The notes below the pieces were generated by a model. That model made no database searches, was not told the origin of the DNA, and was given only the letters and a program-made list of their open reading frames with translations. Source: Pirellulales bacterium (GTDB taxonomy: Bacteria > Planctomycetota > Planctomycetia > Pirellulales > JACPPG01). From it: 58,583 nucleotides of DNA. The stretch spans positions 1 through 58,583 of the forward strand of contig DASZWQ010000155.1 of assembly GCA_035546535.1 (NCBI GenBank), read 5' to 3'. Positions 10,457 to 19,263 of this stretch are shown here, in pieces; the first letter of the stretch is position 1, and the number at the start of each line of letters is the position of its first letter. Made by a program: the position numbers and the translations under genes.

Positions 10457-10672
10457 TTACTCGCGGGGACGAACCGCGCCGGTCAAACCAGAATAATCGG
10501 GCCGATCTTCGGGGTGCCACAGGGGCAAGCCCATCGCAATCCGACGTGCCAGCACGTCGAGTTTCTCGGACGAACCGGCCGGCGCCTCGGTCGGTACGAA
10601 TTCGTTCGTTTCTACCGGGGAAAAATCCTCGTCGTGACCAAACTCAACGATCGCTTCGAATACATTCCGCAT
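10457..10672 (-). CDS. Small planctomycete-type conserved protein of unknown function (71 aa)
   Basis: Read from the ATG at 10672 this gives MRNVFEAIVEFGHDEDFSP, then a variable middle, then a characteristic end PLWHPEDRPDYSGLTGAV. A longer reading from a TTG at 10696 is possible but the ATG is preferred. From memory, short proteins with this start and a PLWHP...DYSGLTGAxRPR end recur in planctomycetes with no known role. The acidic N-terminal half and a proline/tryptophan C-terminal half suggest a small soluble protein that binds a partner. It is convergent with the cytochrome-WD40 gene and has no neighbour in its own direction. Confidence 0.65.
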   Translation of the reverse strand: MRNVFEAIVEFGHDEDFSPVETNEFVPTEAPAGSSEKLDVLARRIAMGLPLWHPEDRPDYSGLTGAVRPRE

Positions 10673-11182
10673 CGCTCTCAACCTACCTTCCGACAAACAA
10701 CGTCAAGGAACAAAGTGAATATTGCCAGACAAAAACTACGTGCTTAACACTCATGAGGGCGCCGATCGTGTCGCGTCGTCCGCCGTGGGCGGAGCCACGA
10801 ATCGGGCAAATCAAGGCTGGGGGGCACCCGAACCATTTGACAGCCACCGGACCTGGCCTTTCATGCCAGCGGCCGCTGTTAGAGCTCCAGCAAACTCCCA
10901 CGTACCGGGTGCAGGCGTGCGATACTCCTTAAGCAGCCCATTATTCGTAGCGCGTGCGCGCGAGTCAAGCGCGCTGTCGGAAAATATCAAGAATGTCGCG
11001 AAAACGCCGAGAAAACCGCAGCATTTAGGGCGCAAATCATTCCGCGGAAATATCGCGAAACTCACCGGCACGCTGCATGAATTGATCCGTTCAATACTCA
11101 GCATTGCGCGGCGCGCGATTACGTTTGTGTCATCGCGCAACTTTTACGCGCAACATGCCAACCACTGAGAAGGTTCCGAACC
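10673..11182. other. 510-bp intergenic interval without a recognised gene
   Basis: Frames here on both strands lack protein-like composition. The sequence is less GC-rich than its surroundings. It must contain the divergent promoters of the 71-aa gene (minus) and yjbQ (plus), but no convincing promoter pair or structured RNA was recognised. Confidence 0.45.
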
Positions 11183-11608
11183 ATGTCCTGGTTGCAACGC
11201 ACGATTCGCTTGCCGGCGCAGCGGCGCGGCTTTCACTTGATCACCCGCGCCATCATCAGCGCGCTGCCGGAGCTGGCCGAGTTTCGCGTGGGCCTGTTGC
11301 ACGTTTTCATCCAGCACACCTCGGCATCGCTCACGATCAACGAGAACGCCGATCCTGACGTGCCGGCCGACATGGAACGCGTGTTCGATACGCTCGCGCC
11401 CGAAGATTTTCCTTACGTGCATACGGCCGAGGGACCGGACGATATGCCGGCGCACGTCAAGGCAGCCCTCTTGGGCAGTTCCGTGAGCGTGCCGCTTGCG
11501 GACGGCCGGCTGTGCCTGGGCACCTGGCAGGGAATCTACCTGTGCGAGCATCGCGATCACGCCACGCCACGCAGCCTGGTACTTACGCTGTGGGGCGAGA
11601 AGGAATGA
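11183..11608 (+). CDS. yjbQ: YjbQ/UPF0047 family protein
   Basis: A 141-residue single-domain protein of the UPF0047/YjbQ family. The signature HTSASLTINENADPDV is complete, and GTWQGIYLCEHR near the C-terminus carries the second conserved histidine region. Members form trimers with a metal- or phosphate-binding pocket; some have weak thiamine-phosphate synthase activity, which is why databases use that name, but the true function is unsettled. The length is typical. GAGAAGG lies about 9 nt before the ATG. It is convergent with holB, with only 7 bp between the two stop codons. Confidence 0.9.
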   Translation: MSWLQRTIRLPAQRRGFHLITRAIISALPELAEFRVGLLHVFIQHTSASLTINENADPDVPADMERVFDTLAPEDFPYVHTAEGPDDMPAHVKAALLGSSVSVPLADGRLCLGTWQGIYLCEHRDHATPRSLVLTLWGEKE

Positions 11609-11615
11609 AGGCCGC

Positions 11616-12680
11616 TCAAACCGGCACGCGGGGTGGCTGGCTCAACTGCACCAGATCGTCGAGCCAGCATTCCAAAAGCGCCGCCTGATGGGCGTTGCGG
11701 TCGACATGCCCGAGAGCCTCGATCGAGCGTTCCGCGAGTGCCGCGAGGTCCACCCGGTCGAAGCGTCCCGAGGCCGCGGCCCGCGTCACTTCCTCGTGGG
11801 GCGAGGCCTCGGCAGCCGGCACGCCAGCAAGGGCCCGCACCAGTTCGCGGTGGAACTCGATGGCGAAGCCGATGACCAGGCGCATGCGGGCGCGGCGTAA
11901 GGGGGCTTCTTTTCCCGCTTCGTCGACAAACGCCGCCAGCGTCTTGGCAAACGTCACGCTGTCGAACGATCGTTCGCCGAGCTGTGCAAACAGGACGTCG
12001 CGAAACTTCCACAGGGCGGGATCGGCAAGCTCCGCGGCGTGCGTGATACTGCCGCCGCTATAGCCGGCCAGGCGCTCGGCCGTCGCGCGATCCTCGACCA
12101 GGCCGCGGGCCACGAGTTGCTGGGCGACGACTTCGGCCGGCAGCGGCCGGAAGCGCACCGTCTGCGCGCGGGAGCGAATCGTGGGCAATTGCCGATCGGC
12201 GCTTGTGCCGATCAGGATCAGCACCGACTGCGCCGGCGGCTCTTCGAGCGTCTTCAGCAGGCTGTTGGCCCCTTCCTCATTCAAATAATCGGCGTCATCG
12301 ATAATTGCCACGCGCCGTCCGCCCATGAACGGCTTCAGCGAAATGTCATGGCACAGTCCCTGCTGCATCCGCTTTTCCTTAGGGCCAATGAAAAGCTCGA
12401 GCGGGATGAAGCTCTTGTCGGCCGGCTTGCTGACCATGAGCAGATCGGGATGCGTGCCGGCGGCAATTTGCAGGCAGCTTGGGCATTGGCCGCAAGGATC
12501 GAGCGCGGCGGCCGGACGCCGCTGGCACAGAAGCGCCGCGGCCAAGCGCAGCGCGAAGCTGCGTTTACCGATGCCCGCCGGCCCTACGAACAGAAACGTG
12601 TGAGCCAAACGGCCGCGGGCGAGACTCGCGCGAAACCGCTCGACGACGTCGTCATGCCCTTCGAGTCCTTGCCAGGCCAT
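11616..12680 (-). CDS. holB: DNA polymerase III delta-prime subunit
   Basis: 354 residues of the clamp-loader AAA+ family. It shows Walker A GPAGIGKRS (residues 33-41), the zinc-binding cysteines of the delta-prime/gamma/tau insert (C52, C63, C66, C69 in LCQ... and CGQCPSC), Walker B-like VAIIDDAD (124-131), the LLKTLEEPP block and the sensor/SRC region RSRAQ (169-173). In most bacterial clamp loaders the latter reads SRC; here the cysteine is alanine while the arginine finger is kept. The protein opens and closes the sliding clamp with DnaX and HolA. The intact Walker A suggests it may still bind nucleotide. It lies 87 bp downstream of the metallo-hydrolase gene on the same strand. Confidence 0.9.
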   Translation of the reverse strand: MAWQGLEGHDDVVERFRASLARGRLAHTFLFVGPAGIGKRSFALRLAAALLCQRRPAAALDPCGQCPSCLQIAAGTHPDLLMVSKPADKSFIPLELFIGPKEKRMQQGLCHDISLKPFMGGRRVAIIDDADYLNEEGANSLLKTLEEPPAQSVLILIGTSADRQLPTIRSRAQTVRFRPLPAEVVAQQLVARGLVEDRATAERLAGYSGGSITHAAELADPALWKFRDVLFAQLGERSFDSVTFAKTLAAFVDEAGKEAPLRRARMRLVIGFAIEFHRELVRALAGVPAAEASPHEEVTRAAASGRFDRVDLAALAERSIEALGHVDRNAHQAALLECWLDDLVQLSQPPRVPV

Positions 12681-12767
12681 GCTTGTTCTCTCGGGTCAGG
12701 CAGGAAGATTCACCACGGGAGACACGGAGGCACGGAGACTTCAACGATCGGTTGTCGGAAAGAGAAA

Positions 12768-13787
12768 TCACGCCACGCGGTATCGCAAGGCCGGGCTGAT
12801 GTGCGTTTGCACCTCGTCCAGGTTCGTAACGCGCAGCTGACCATGCTGGTACAGGTATTCGACATGGGCGCCCACTTCTTCGAGCGCCAACAGCGTGTTG
12901 AAGCCGATCGCTCGCGGATACATCGCTTGCGTGATACTGCTGATGGTCACCGGGTCGGGCGATTCGTTAATCGTGTTGATGACGCGATCGAGCTTGCGCT
13001 CGTGGCTCGTGCGGATTTCGTCGATCCGCGTATAGACGTCGTTGATCGGGACCTCGTGCCCCCCCAGGGCCAGCTCGAAGCCCGGAAGCCGGCGCACTTT
13101 TTCCAGCGCCTCGAGATAATGGCCCAGCCCGGTGTAGGCCGTGATGCTCTCGGGGGCCTGGTGGGGCGTGATGTGGCTGAGGATGTGATCGGCGCTGATC
13201 AAGACGTTACCCATGGCGATGCACACCTGGCCCGGGCAGTGGCCGGGGGTGTGGATGAATTGCATGCCGTCGAACTCCTGGCCGTCGGCCAGCGTGATAT
13301 CCACGCGCACGCTGCGCACATGCTTTTTGGAAAAGCCGTACATTTCCATGAGCATGGTTTCGAGCTCGGCGTCGACGCCGGCCCGCTGCAGGTAGGTCTT
13401 CAGGGCCCGGGTGGCGACGATCACTCGCTCTTCGTAGGCCGTGAGCACCCAACGATCGAGGACGTGGATACCCAACGCGGCGCCGGTCAGTTCGAGCAAG
13501 TGCGCCACGCCGCCGAAGTGATCGATATGACCGTGCGTGATCAAGATGCGGCGAATGTCGCCCACCTGGAAGGGCTCGCCGAACTCCGTGCGGACAGCCT
13601 CGAGGCCGGCCATCACCTGGGCGTTGCAGTTACCGTACCCGCTGCCGGTGTCGATCAAGGTCAGCGGCCCGGCGTCGAACACCAAGTAGACGTAGGCGAT
13701 GAAATTGGGAAACGCTTCGCAGGGGATGCGATAGATGCGCTGGCCCGTGCTGGCGACGAACCGCTCGATGGCCGGAAGCTCAGTCAT
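12768..13787 (-). CDS. Metallo-beta-lactamase fold hydrolase
   Basis: 339 residues from the ATG at 13787 (MTELPAIERFV); an upstream extension in the same frame is low-complexity and rejected. The metal site is complete: THGHIDHFGG gives H85, H87, D89 and H90; HTPGHCPGQ gives H183; D200 lies in SADHIL; and H244 in LGGHE. This is the binuclear zinc hydrolase pattern of the glyoxalase II/beta-lactamase-like superfamily. A C-terminal region of about 90 residues has winged-helix-like character (residues 250-335, ending in a basic and hydrophobic stretch), as in LACTB2-type enzymes. The substrate cannot be told from sequence. No signal peptide. It lies just upstream of holB. Confidence 0.85.
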   Translation of the reverse strand: MTELPAIERFVASTGQRIYRIPCEAFPNFIAYVYLVFDAGPLTLIDTGSGYGNCNAQVMAGLEAVRTEFGEPFQVGDIRRILITHGHIDHFGGVAHLLELTGAALGIHVLDRWVLTAYEERVIVATRALKTYLQRAGVDAELETMLMEMYGFSKKHVRSVRVDITLADGQEFDGMQFIHTPGHCPGQVCIAMGNVLISADHILSHITPHQAPESITAYTGLGHYLEALEKVRRLPGFELALGGHEVPINDVYTRIDEIRTSHERKLDRVINTINESPDPVTISSITQAMYPRAIGFNTLLALEEVGAHVEYLYQHGQLRVTNLDEVQTHISPALRYRVA

Positions 13788-14000
13788 GCACGTAGGGAAC
13801 GCAAGCAGACACAGAAGGCCGCAGGACGCTGGCGGGAGCGTTTGCCACGCCCCCGCAGCCTGCAGGTATTGCGTGCTTTTGTACCACCGCGGCCTGGGCT
13901 GGGCAACCGGCGCCACAGCTTCCAGCAAGCACAAGTGTAGCACCGTCAAGCGTCAAAGCGTGCTGCGTGAGACAGCTCACGCGAGATAAGCAGAATCGAT

Positions 14001-15296
14001 TCAGCCGAAAAGCTCGCTCACCGGCTGCCCGCCGTCGACGATCTTGATCGGCCGGCCGATGGCGCTCATGTTCTCGATCGCCGGGTTGATGCCCAGGCTC
14101 TTGCAGAACGATTGGAAGAGGTCCTGCACGCTGACGGGGTGATCGGTCACAGTATCGCCTCCCGCGTCAGTGTGACCGATCACTTGCCCGCCGCGGACAC
14201 CACCCCCGGCCAATGCAACGTTCGAAGCGCGTGGAAAGTGATCGCGGCCGCCGCGTGGGTTGATCTTGGGTGTGCGGCCGAATTCGCCCATCCAAATAAC
14301 TAACGTCTTGTCGAGCATGCCGCGCTCTTTCAGGTCCGTGATCAAAGCCGCCATCGGCTGATCGACCTGGCCGCACAGGTTCGTGGTGCGTTCGAAGACG
14401 TTGTCGTGCGTGTCCCAGCCGTTGCTGCCGACTTCGACGAACGTCACGCCCGACTCGATCAGCCGCCGGGCGAGCAAGCAGCCCGACGCGAAATCTCCTT
14501 TGCCGTAGCGCGCGCGGACCGCTTCCGGCTCGCGGTCGAGCTGAAAGGCTTCCATGCGGGCGCTGGTGACCATTTTTGCCGCCTTGCCGTACAGCTTCTG
14601 ATGATTGGCCACCTCGCGCTCGGCGCCGCCGCGGGCGTAGCTGCTCTCCAATTGCGAGAGCAGGTTCATGCGCCGCTCGAACCGCGGCTGACCGGTGGTC
14701 AGTTTGGCGTTGGCCGGCGCCTCGGCGTTGGCCATCGAAAACGGGTCGTATTCGACCCCCAACAGCCCGCCTCCATCGGTCGTGCGTCCGGCGATGCGTA
14801 CAAACGACGGCAGATCGAAATTCACGTCCCCGAGCTGATGCGCCACGATCGAGCCCAGCGTGGGATGTTTGACCGTCGGCGTCGGCGCGTAACCGGTGTG
14901 CATCAGGAACTCGGCCCGGGCGTGATTTCCTTCCTTGGCCGTCACCGCGCGAAGCACGGCGACGTCCTGCATCACGCGGGCCATGTGCGGCAGGCCGTGC
15001 GCGATCTGGATGCCAGCGACGCTCGTGTCGATCGCTTTGGTCTCGCCGCCGTTTTCGTGACCGGGCTTGGGTGAAAACGTCTCGAATTGGCTGGGTCCGC
15101 CTTTCATGAACAGCAGGATGCAAGCCATGCCGCGCGAACGCAGCTCGTCGGCCTTGGCCGCCACCAGGTTTTTCCAGCCGAGGGTCCCCGACGCCCCGGC
15201 GGCACCGGCCAGCGAAATTCCTTTGAGGAAATCGCGGCGCCGCACGACTCGATCGCGGTTCACCTGGAGGCCCGTGTGCAATTGCAAGGAGCTCAT
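14001..15296 (-). CDS. DUF1501 family Tat-exported protein (module B)
   Basis: 431 residues. The twin-arginine signal contains VVRRRDFLKGISLAGAAG near residues 17-34. The DUF1501 landmarks are all present: FMKGGPSQFETFSPKPG, GNHARAEFLMHTGY, SNGWDTHDN, and GEFGRTPKINPRGGRDHFP with the glutamate at 338. The protein ends IKIVDGGQPVSELFG, much like cassette A (EIVDGGQVRKELLA), but the middle differs widely. It lies 70 bp downstream of the DUF1549/DUF1553 gene on the same strand, the usual two-gene module in planctomycetes. Function unknown; family fold suggests a phosphatase/sulfatase-like hydrolase or a structural relative. Confidence 0.9.
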   Translation of the reverse strand: MSSLQLHTGLQVNRDRVVRRRDFLKGISLAGAAGASGTLGWKNLVAAKADELRSRGMACILLFMKGGPSQFETFSPKPGHENGGETKAIDTSVAGIQIAHGLPHMARVMQDVAVLRAVTAKEGNHARAEFLMHTGYAPTPTVKHPTLGSIVAHQLGDVNFDLPSFVRIAGRTTDGGGLLGVEYDPFSMANAEAPANAKLTTGQPRFERRMNLLSQLESSYARGGAEREVANHQKLYGKAAKMVTSARMEAFQLDREPEAVRARYGKGDFASGCLLARRLIESGVTFVEVGSNGWDTHDNVFERTTNLCGQVDQPMAALITDLKERGMLDKTLVIWMGEFGRTPKINPRGGRDHFPRASNVALAGGGVRGGQVIGHTDAGGDTVTDHPVSVQDLFQSFCKSLGINPAIENMSAIGRPIKIVDGGQPVSELFG

Positions 15297-15366
15297 ACGT
15301 GATGGTCCTACGGCTTGTGCTGTCGGCCGGCCTCAGCCGGGGTCAGCCGGGGTCACAACTTTGGTT

Positions 15367-17046
15367 TCACTTGCGGCGCGTGAATTCGGTCGAATTCACC
15401 AGCGCCCAGAGAATGTCTTCGAAGGCTTCGGCGCGATCCGGGCTGGCGGTGACGTACGACAGGCAGGTCGCCAGCTCGACTTGCTCCGGCTCGCGTGCCA
15501 GGCAGCGCAAGTACAGTTCGGTGGCGATCGTTTCGTCGTCGGCGTTCTCGGCCAGTAGCTTGTTGAGAACCGTGTTGGAGTTCTTGGCGCTAATGGCCCG
15601 GTTCAAGAACGGAGAGTTCATCATCAACAAAGCCTGCGGAATCGAAGCCGCGACCTCGTCGCGCGGGGCGCTCGGATCGTAGCCGAACGTGCGCTCGAAC
15701 TCAGCCCGTGGCCCCCGTGCGAATCGCTGCGCGCCCAGCCCCTGCTGCCCCGCCGGCGGCGCGAATTGCGATTCGTCGATCGCCAGCGCCGCGGCCAATG
15801 CACTGAAAACCTGGTCCGCACGGAGCGGTTGTGGGCAGTTGGCGGCAAAGGTGGTCGGGCCCTCTTCGTTCGGCGAACGGCTGGCACGCTGATACGCCTC
15901 GGTGGCCATGATCGTGCGCAGCAGCCATTTCACGTCGTAGCGGTGATTGGCGAATTCCTGGGACAGAAGCTCGATCGTCTTCGGGGCGGTCGGCGTCCGG
16001 TCGGGGCCTAGATCGTCAATCGGTTCGTAAAAGCCGTGGCCCACCAACTCGGCCCACATGCGGTTGACAAGCGCCTTCGCGAACCAGGGATTCGACGGCG
16101 CCGTGATCCACTCGGCAAGCTGTTGGCGACGATCGGCATCCTTGGTGCCCAGTTCCAGTTTCTGGCCGCTAACGAAAAACACCGGCGTCATTTGCGTGCC
16201 CGCGGCGCTGGGGTCTTGCAGGTCGGGCATGAAGTGCTCGGGGCTGCCGTTCTTGCCGTTCGGTTTCTTCGACGGCCGGCCTGCGTCGCGCGACGCGATC
16301 GCGAAGCTGACCCGCTTCTCTCCGTCGCGCACGGGACGTACGGTCACGCGTGGGAAGAAGGCCGCCAGTTCATGGAATTGCTCGCGCGTCCAACGGTCGG
16401 TTTTATGGTCGTGGCACTGGGCGCACTGAATTTGAATGCCCAGGAAGATCCGCGCCGTCTCGGCGGCAATATCGACTGCCTGGCCCATCTGCGCCATGAT
16501 CAGCGCCGTGTTGCCGTTTTCGCGCACGTCACCACTGGCGGTGATGAAGGCCTTGGCGATCGAGTCCCAGCCGGCCCCTTGATTCAACTGCTCGGTCAGA
16601 AACTTCGTCACACTCTGTCGCGTGATCAGCGACCGATCGTCGGTCCGGCGGAACAGGATCATGTCGCGAAAGTAGCGCGCCCAGTTCTCGCCATAACGCG
16701 GATCGGCCAGCAGTCGTTCGACCGCCCGGTCGCGCTTGTCCGCGGCCGGATCGAGGGCAAAGGCCGTGATCTCGGCCGGTGTCGGCAGCGCTCCGACCAG
16801 ATCTTGCGAAGCGCGGCGCAGGAACGCCTCGTCATCCGTCCGACCGGCCACCGGCATGCTATCGGCGTTGGTCGGCAATTCGGCCCGAAGCTGGGTGTCG
16901 ATCGTCTGCGCGAGAACCAGGGCCGAGGCTGACGCCGGATCCTGCTCGGCACGGATCATTCCGATCATGGAAATCGAAAGCCCGGCGGCTGCAGCCACCC
17001 CCATCGCGAGGGGAACACGGAACCGCGTGGAAACGGCGGGAAACAT
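15367..17046 (-). CDS. DUF1549/DUF1553 protein without an N-terminal cytochrome domain (module B)
   Basis: 559 residues, with an N-terminal membrane or signal segment (residues 10-33). DUF1549 starts near residue 45 and includes QCAQCHDHKTDRW, with C208, C211 and H212, the conserved CxxCH of this domain. DUF1553 covers about 310-545 (NPWFAKALVNRMWAELVGHGF is its usual entry). Unlike the other two DUF1549 proteins here, there is no PSCyt1-type haem motif before DUF1549, so this is a short form. It is followed after 70 bp by its DUF1501 partner. Start: the ATG at 17046 follows a weak SD; no better start is visible. Confidence 0.87.
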   Translation of the reverse strand: MFPAVSTRFRVPLAMGVAAAAGLSISMIGMIRAEQDPASASALVLAQTIDTQLRAELPTNADSMPVAGRTDDEAFLRRASQDLVGALPTPAEITAFALDPAADKRDRAVERLLADPRYGENWARYFRDMILFRRTDDRSLITRQSVTKFLTEQLNQGAGWDSIAKAFITASGDVRENGNTALIMAQMGQAVDIAAETARIFLGIQIQCAQCHDHKTDRWTREQFHELAAFFPRVTVRPVRDGEKRVSFAIASRDAGRPSKKPNGKNGSPEHFMPDLQDPSAAGTQMTPVFFVSGQKLELGTKDADRRQQLAEWITAPSNPWFAKALVNRMWAELVGHGFYEPIDDLGPDRTPTAPKTIELLSQEFANHRYDVKWLLRTIMATEAYQRASRSPNEEGPTTFAANCPQPLRADQVFSALAAALAIDESQFAPPAGQQGLGAQRFARGPRAEFERTFGYDPSAPRDEVAASIPQALLMMNSPFLNRAISAKNSNTVLNKLLAENADDETIATELYLRCLAREPEQVELATCLSYVTASPDRAEAFEDILWALVNSTEFTRRK

Positions 17047-17303
17047 TGAGCTAGCACTCCCGGCGGGCAGGTTGGCAGAGTGGGCATCCTAACACTCGGC
17101 ACACATTGAACACCACGGATGGGTTGCAGGTTTCGCCGTTCTGGTCAGGAACGTCGACCCCGGCATAATGTCATGGCTCCTGGTCCACATGGCGGTTCAG
17201 GCCCCCGCTTGTCGCGACGGGCCAGATTTCGATACTGGTGCCGGCCAGTCACTTCAGGAAGCTTGGGGACGGTCCGGGCGGGCCGTTTTCGCACGGGAGC
17301 GCT

Positions 17304-18293
17304 ATGAGTCAGATTCGCCTCGGATTAATCGGTTGCGGATTTGTCGGCCGGTTGCACGCCCAGCGCTTGCGGAACGACCCGCGAGCCGCGATCGTGGCCT
17401 GTTGCGACCCGGACGCTGCCGCGGCCCGGGCGTTTGTCGCCGAATACGCCCCCGGAGCCGCTATAGAATCCGACCCCGCGGATTGTATCGGCCGGCACCG
17501 GCTCGACGCTGTCGTGATCTGCTCCCCCACCCCGCTGCATTATCAGCAGGTGTACACCGCCTTTGACCACGGACTGGACGTTCTGTGCGAGAAGCCGCTG
17601 TGCAGCGGCCGAGAGCAGATCCTCGACCTGGTCGAGCGGCATCGTCATCAGGGGCGCGTCCTGTCGGTTTCGTACCAGCGGCGCTACAAATCGATCTATC
17701 TCACGGCGCGCCGTGAGTTGACGGAGAATGCTTCTTACTATGGGCCGCTAAGGCAGGTGCACATCTTTGTCTGCGAGCGCTGGCACCAGGGCATCATCGG
17801 CACCTGGCGCGACGATCCGAACGTTGGGGCCGGCTATTTTGGTGATGCCGGCAGCCACCAGGTTGACATCGTGCACTACCTGACGGGGCAACAAGCCGAG
17901 GCGCTCTACGCCACGAGCGACAAGCGCGGCAGCCGGGTGGAAATCGTCACCCAGGTGATGGCCCGACTTACGGGCGGGGCCAGCCTGGCGGCGCACTTCG
18001 TCGGCGACGCCAACCACTGGCGCGAAGACATTCACTTTCATTGCCGGGAAGCCGACCTGCTGATCCGCGGCGAGCAGTTGTTTCGCGCCAAGAACAACCA
18101 CGTCGAGCCGGTGCCCGATCTGTTGCCCGAGGGCTCGCCCGATAGCGCCTTTCTCGACGCGATTGCGAGCCGGCGGCCGACGATCTCACCGGCCGAGGCG
18201 GCGCTGCCGCTTTACGACTGGACGGCGGCCGTGCTGGAATCAGCCCGCGAAGGGCGCTGGATCACGCTGCCGAAGGCGGAGGTCTTCGAGTAG
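17304..18293 (+). CDS. GFO/IDH/MocA family NAD(P)-dependent oxidoreductase
   Basis: 329 residues from the ATG at 17304, preceded by a GGGAG; a 22-codon upstream extension is judged artefactual. The Rossmann fold opens with GLIGCGFVG (residues 7-15), and the family signature LCEKPLC gives E96-K97-P98. The GDAGSHQVDIVHYL block holds the conserved Asp and His of the active site. Members oxidise or reduce sugars, inositols and related alcohols. No partner sugar genes lie immediately around it, so the substrate is open. No Tat signal, unlike many planctomycete relatives, so it is cytosolic. Confidence 0.9.
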   Translation: MSQIRLGLIGCGFVGRLHAQRLRNDPRAAIVACCDPDAAAARAFVAEYAPGAAIESDPADCIGRHRLDAVVICSPTPLHYQQVYTAFDHGLDVLCEKPLCSGREQILDLVERHRHQGRVLSVSYQRRYKSIYLTARRELTENASYYGPLRQVHIFVCERWHQGIIGTWRDDPNVGAGYFGDAGSHQVDIVHYLTGQQAEALYATSDKRGSRVEIVTQVMARLTGGASLAAHFVGDANHWREDIHFHCREADLLIRGEQLFRAKNNHVEPVPDLLPEGSPDSAFLDAIASRRPTISPAEAALPLYDWTAAVLESAREGRWITLPKAEVFE

Positions 18294-18315
18294 TCGCAAT
18301 TTACGAATCCTGGCG

Positions 18316-18566
18316 TGCCATGCTTTTTCGCCGCAGGCGAATAAGCATGCCGTGACCGTTGCGCGGCGACGTGGAGAATACGAATGCATCCAGGGATTTC
18401 ACAGATTCCGCCGATGATACGAAGACGCACACGGCGTTCGGCCGTTGTCCGCGCGCGGCAATCGTAATCTGCGTCAATCTGCGAAATCTGAGGATGGATT
18501 CCTCCGATTGCGCTGCGTGAATGCCCTGCGGAGCATGCTTATTCGCTGACGCGAAAAAGCATGGCA
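18316..18566. repeat. Pair of inverted hairpin repeats (CATGCTTTTTCGCC type)
   Basis: Copy 1 at 18316-18350 and copy 2 at 18533-18566 are near-identical in opposite orientation, about 180 bp apart. Each copy is itself a hairpin: CATGCTTTTTCGCC pairs with GGCGAATAAGCATG in copy 1. The pair lies between the convergent ends of the GFO/IDH/MocA gene and lutC. A run of ATCTGCG repeats (AATCTGCGTCAATCTGCG) lies between the copies. A degenerate third copy occurs at 36990-37014. The pattern resembles REP/BIME elements, and together the two copies could form one long stem. Confidence 0.75.
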
Positions 18567-18579
18567 CACGGGTCTGCAC

Positions 18580-19263
18580 TCACGCCCGCACCACGATCAC
18601 GTGCCACTTTCCGGGCCCGTGGACGCCGGTGGTGAGCGTGAATTCGACGTCTCCCGTTTTGCTGGGGCCGGTGATGAACGCCAAATTGCTGGGCAGGTTC
18701 TCGTACCCGGCTCGCTGCACTTCGGTAAACAGATCGAAGAGGTCGGGCAGAATCTGCGATCGCTCGACAATCGCGACGTGAACCGGCGGTAGCAGGCTGG
18801 CCAGGCGCTCGCGGCCCGGTTCGGACATCATGACCAGGCTGCCCGTTTCGGCGATGGCGAACGTGACGCTCGTGATGCCGATATCGGCGGCGAGAATACG
18901 CTGGCGTTGCTCGTTCGGGGGAAGAGCCGCCAAGCCATCGTGCGTGAGCCTGGCGATGCCGCGCTCAGCAAGAAAGCTGTCCACCGCGAGCCTTTCTAAA
19001 ACCGGATGCTGCCAGCACAACGCTGTTTTCGGCCGATACTGCTCGATGAGCGTTGATAGAACCTCGCGCGCGGCCGGCAGATCATCGACGACCGTGGCTT
19101 GCCCACCCACGGCCGTGATTTCGACTGCCAGTTGCCCGGGCAGATCATCGCCGGCGCCGACGTAGCCCGCCGAATTGGGAATCGTTGCGTCGGCGTGCAC
19201 GCGATAGGCGCGCCCCGCTTCGGCGGCGCTGCGCACGCGGGCCAGGAATTCCTCGCGCTTCAC
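18580..19263 (-). CDS. lutC: LUD domain protein LutC (lactate utilisation)
   Basis: 227 residues from a GTG at 19263 (MKREEFLARVRSAAEAG when read with Met). The LUD domain shows AADIGITSVTFAIAETGSLV and ends LTTGVHGPGKWHVIVV. In the known system LutABC oxidises L-lactate to pyruvate; LutC is the partner of LutB. The GTG overlaps the lutB stop by four bases (GTGA), a classic translational coupling. The upstream reading of the frame into lutB is spurious. lutA is not in the window. Its 3' end faces the inverted-repeat region. Confidence 0.88.
   Translation of the reverse strand: MKREEFLARVRSAAEAGRAYRVHADATIPNSAGYVGAGDDLPGQLAVEITAVGGQATVVDDLPAAREVLSTLIEQYRPKTALCWQHPVLERLAVDSFLAERGIARLTHDGLAALPPNEQRQRILAADIGITSVTFAIAETGSLVMMSEPGRERLASLLPPVHVAIVERSQILPDLFDLFTEVQRAGYENLPSNLAFITGPSKTGDVEFTLTTGVHGPGKWHVIVVRA

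Noticed and set aside
10673..11182. Possible structured RNA or riboswitch upstream of yjbQ
   Set aside because: No conserved riboswitch core, such as a THI box, could be recognised.
12039..13940. 633-aa frame on the plus strand across holB and the metallo-hydrolase gene
   Set aside because: It runs antisense through two well-supported genes, and its composition is typical of GC-rich shadow frames.
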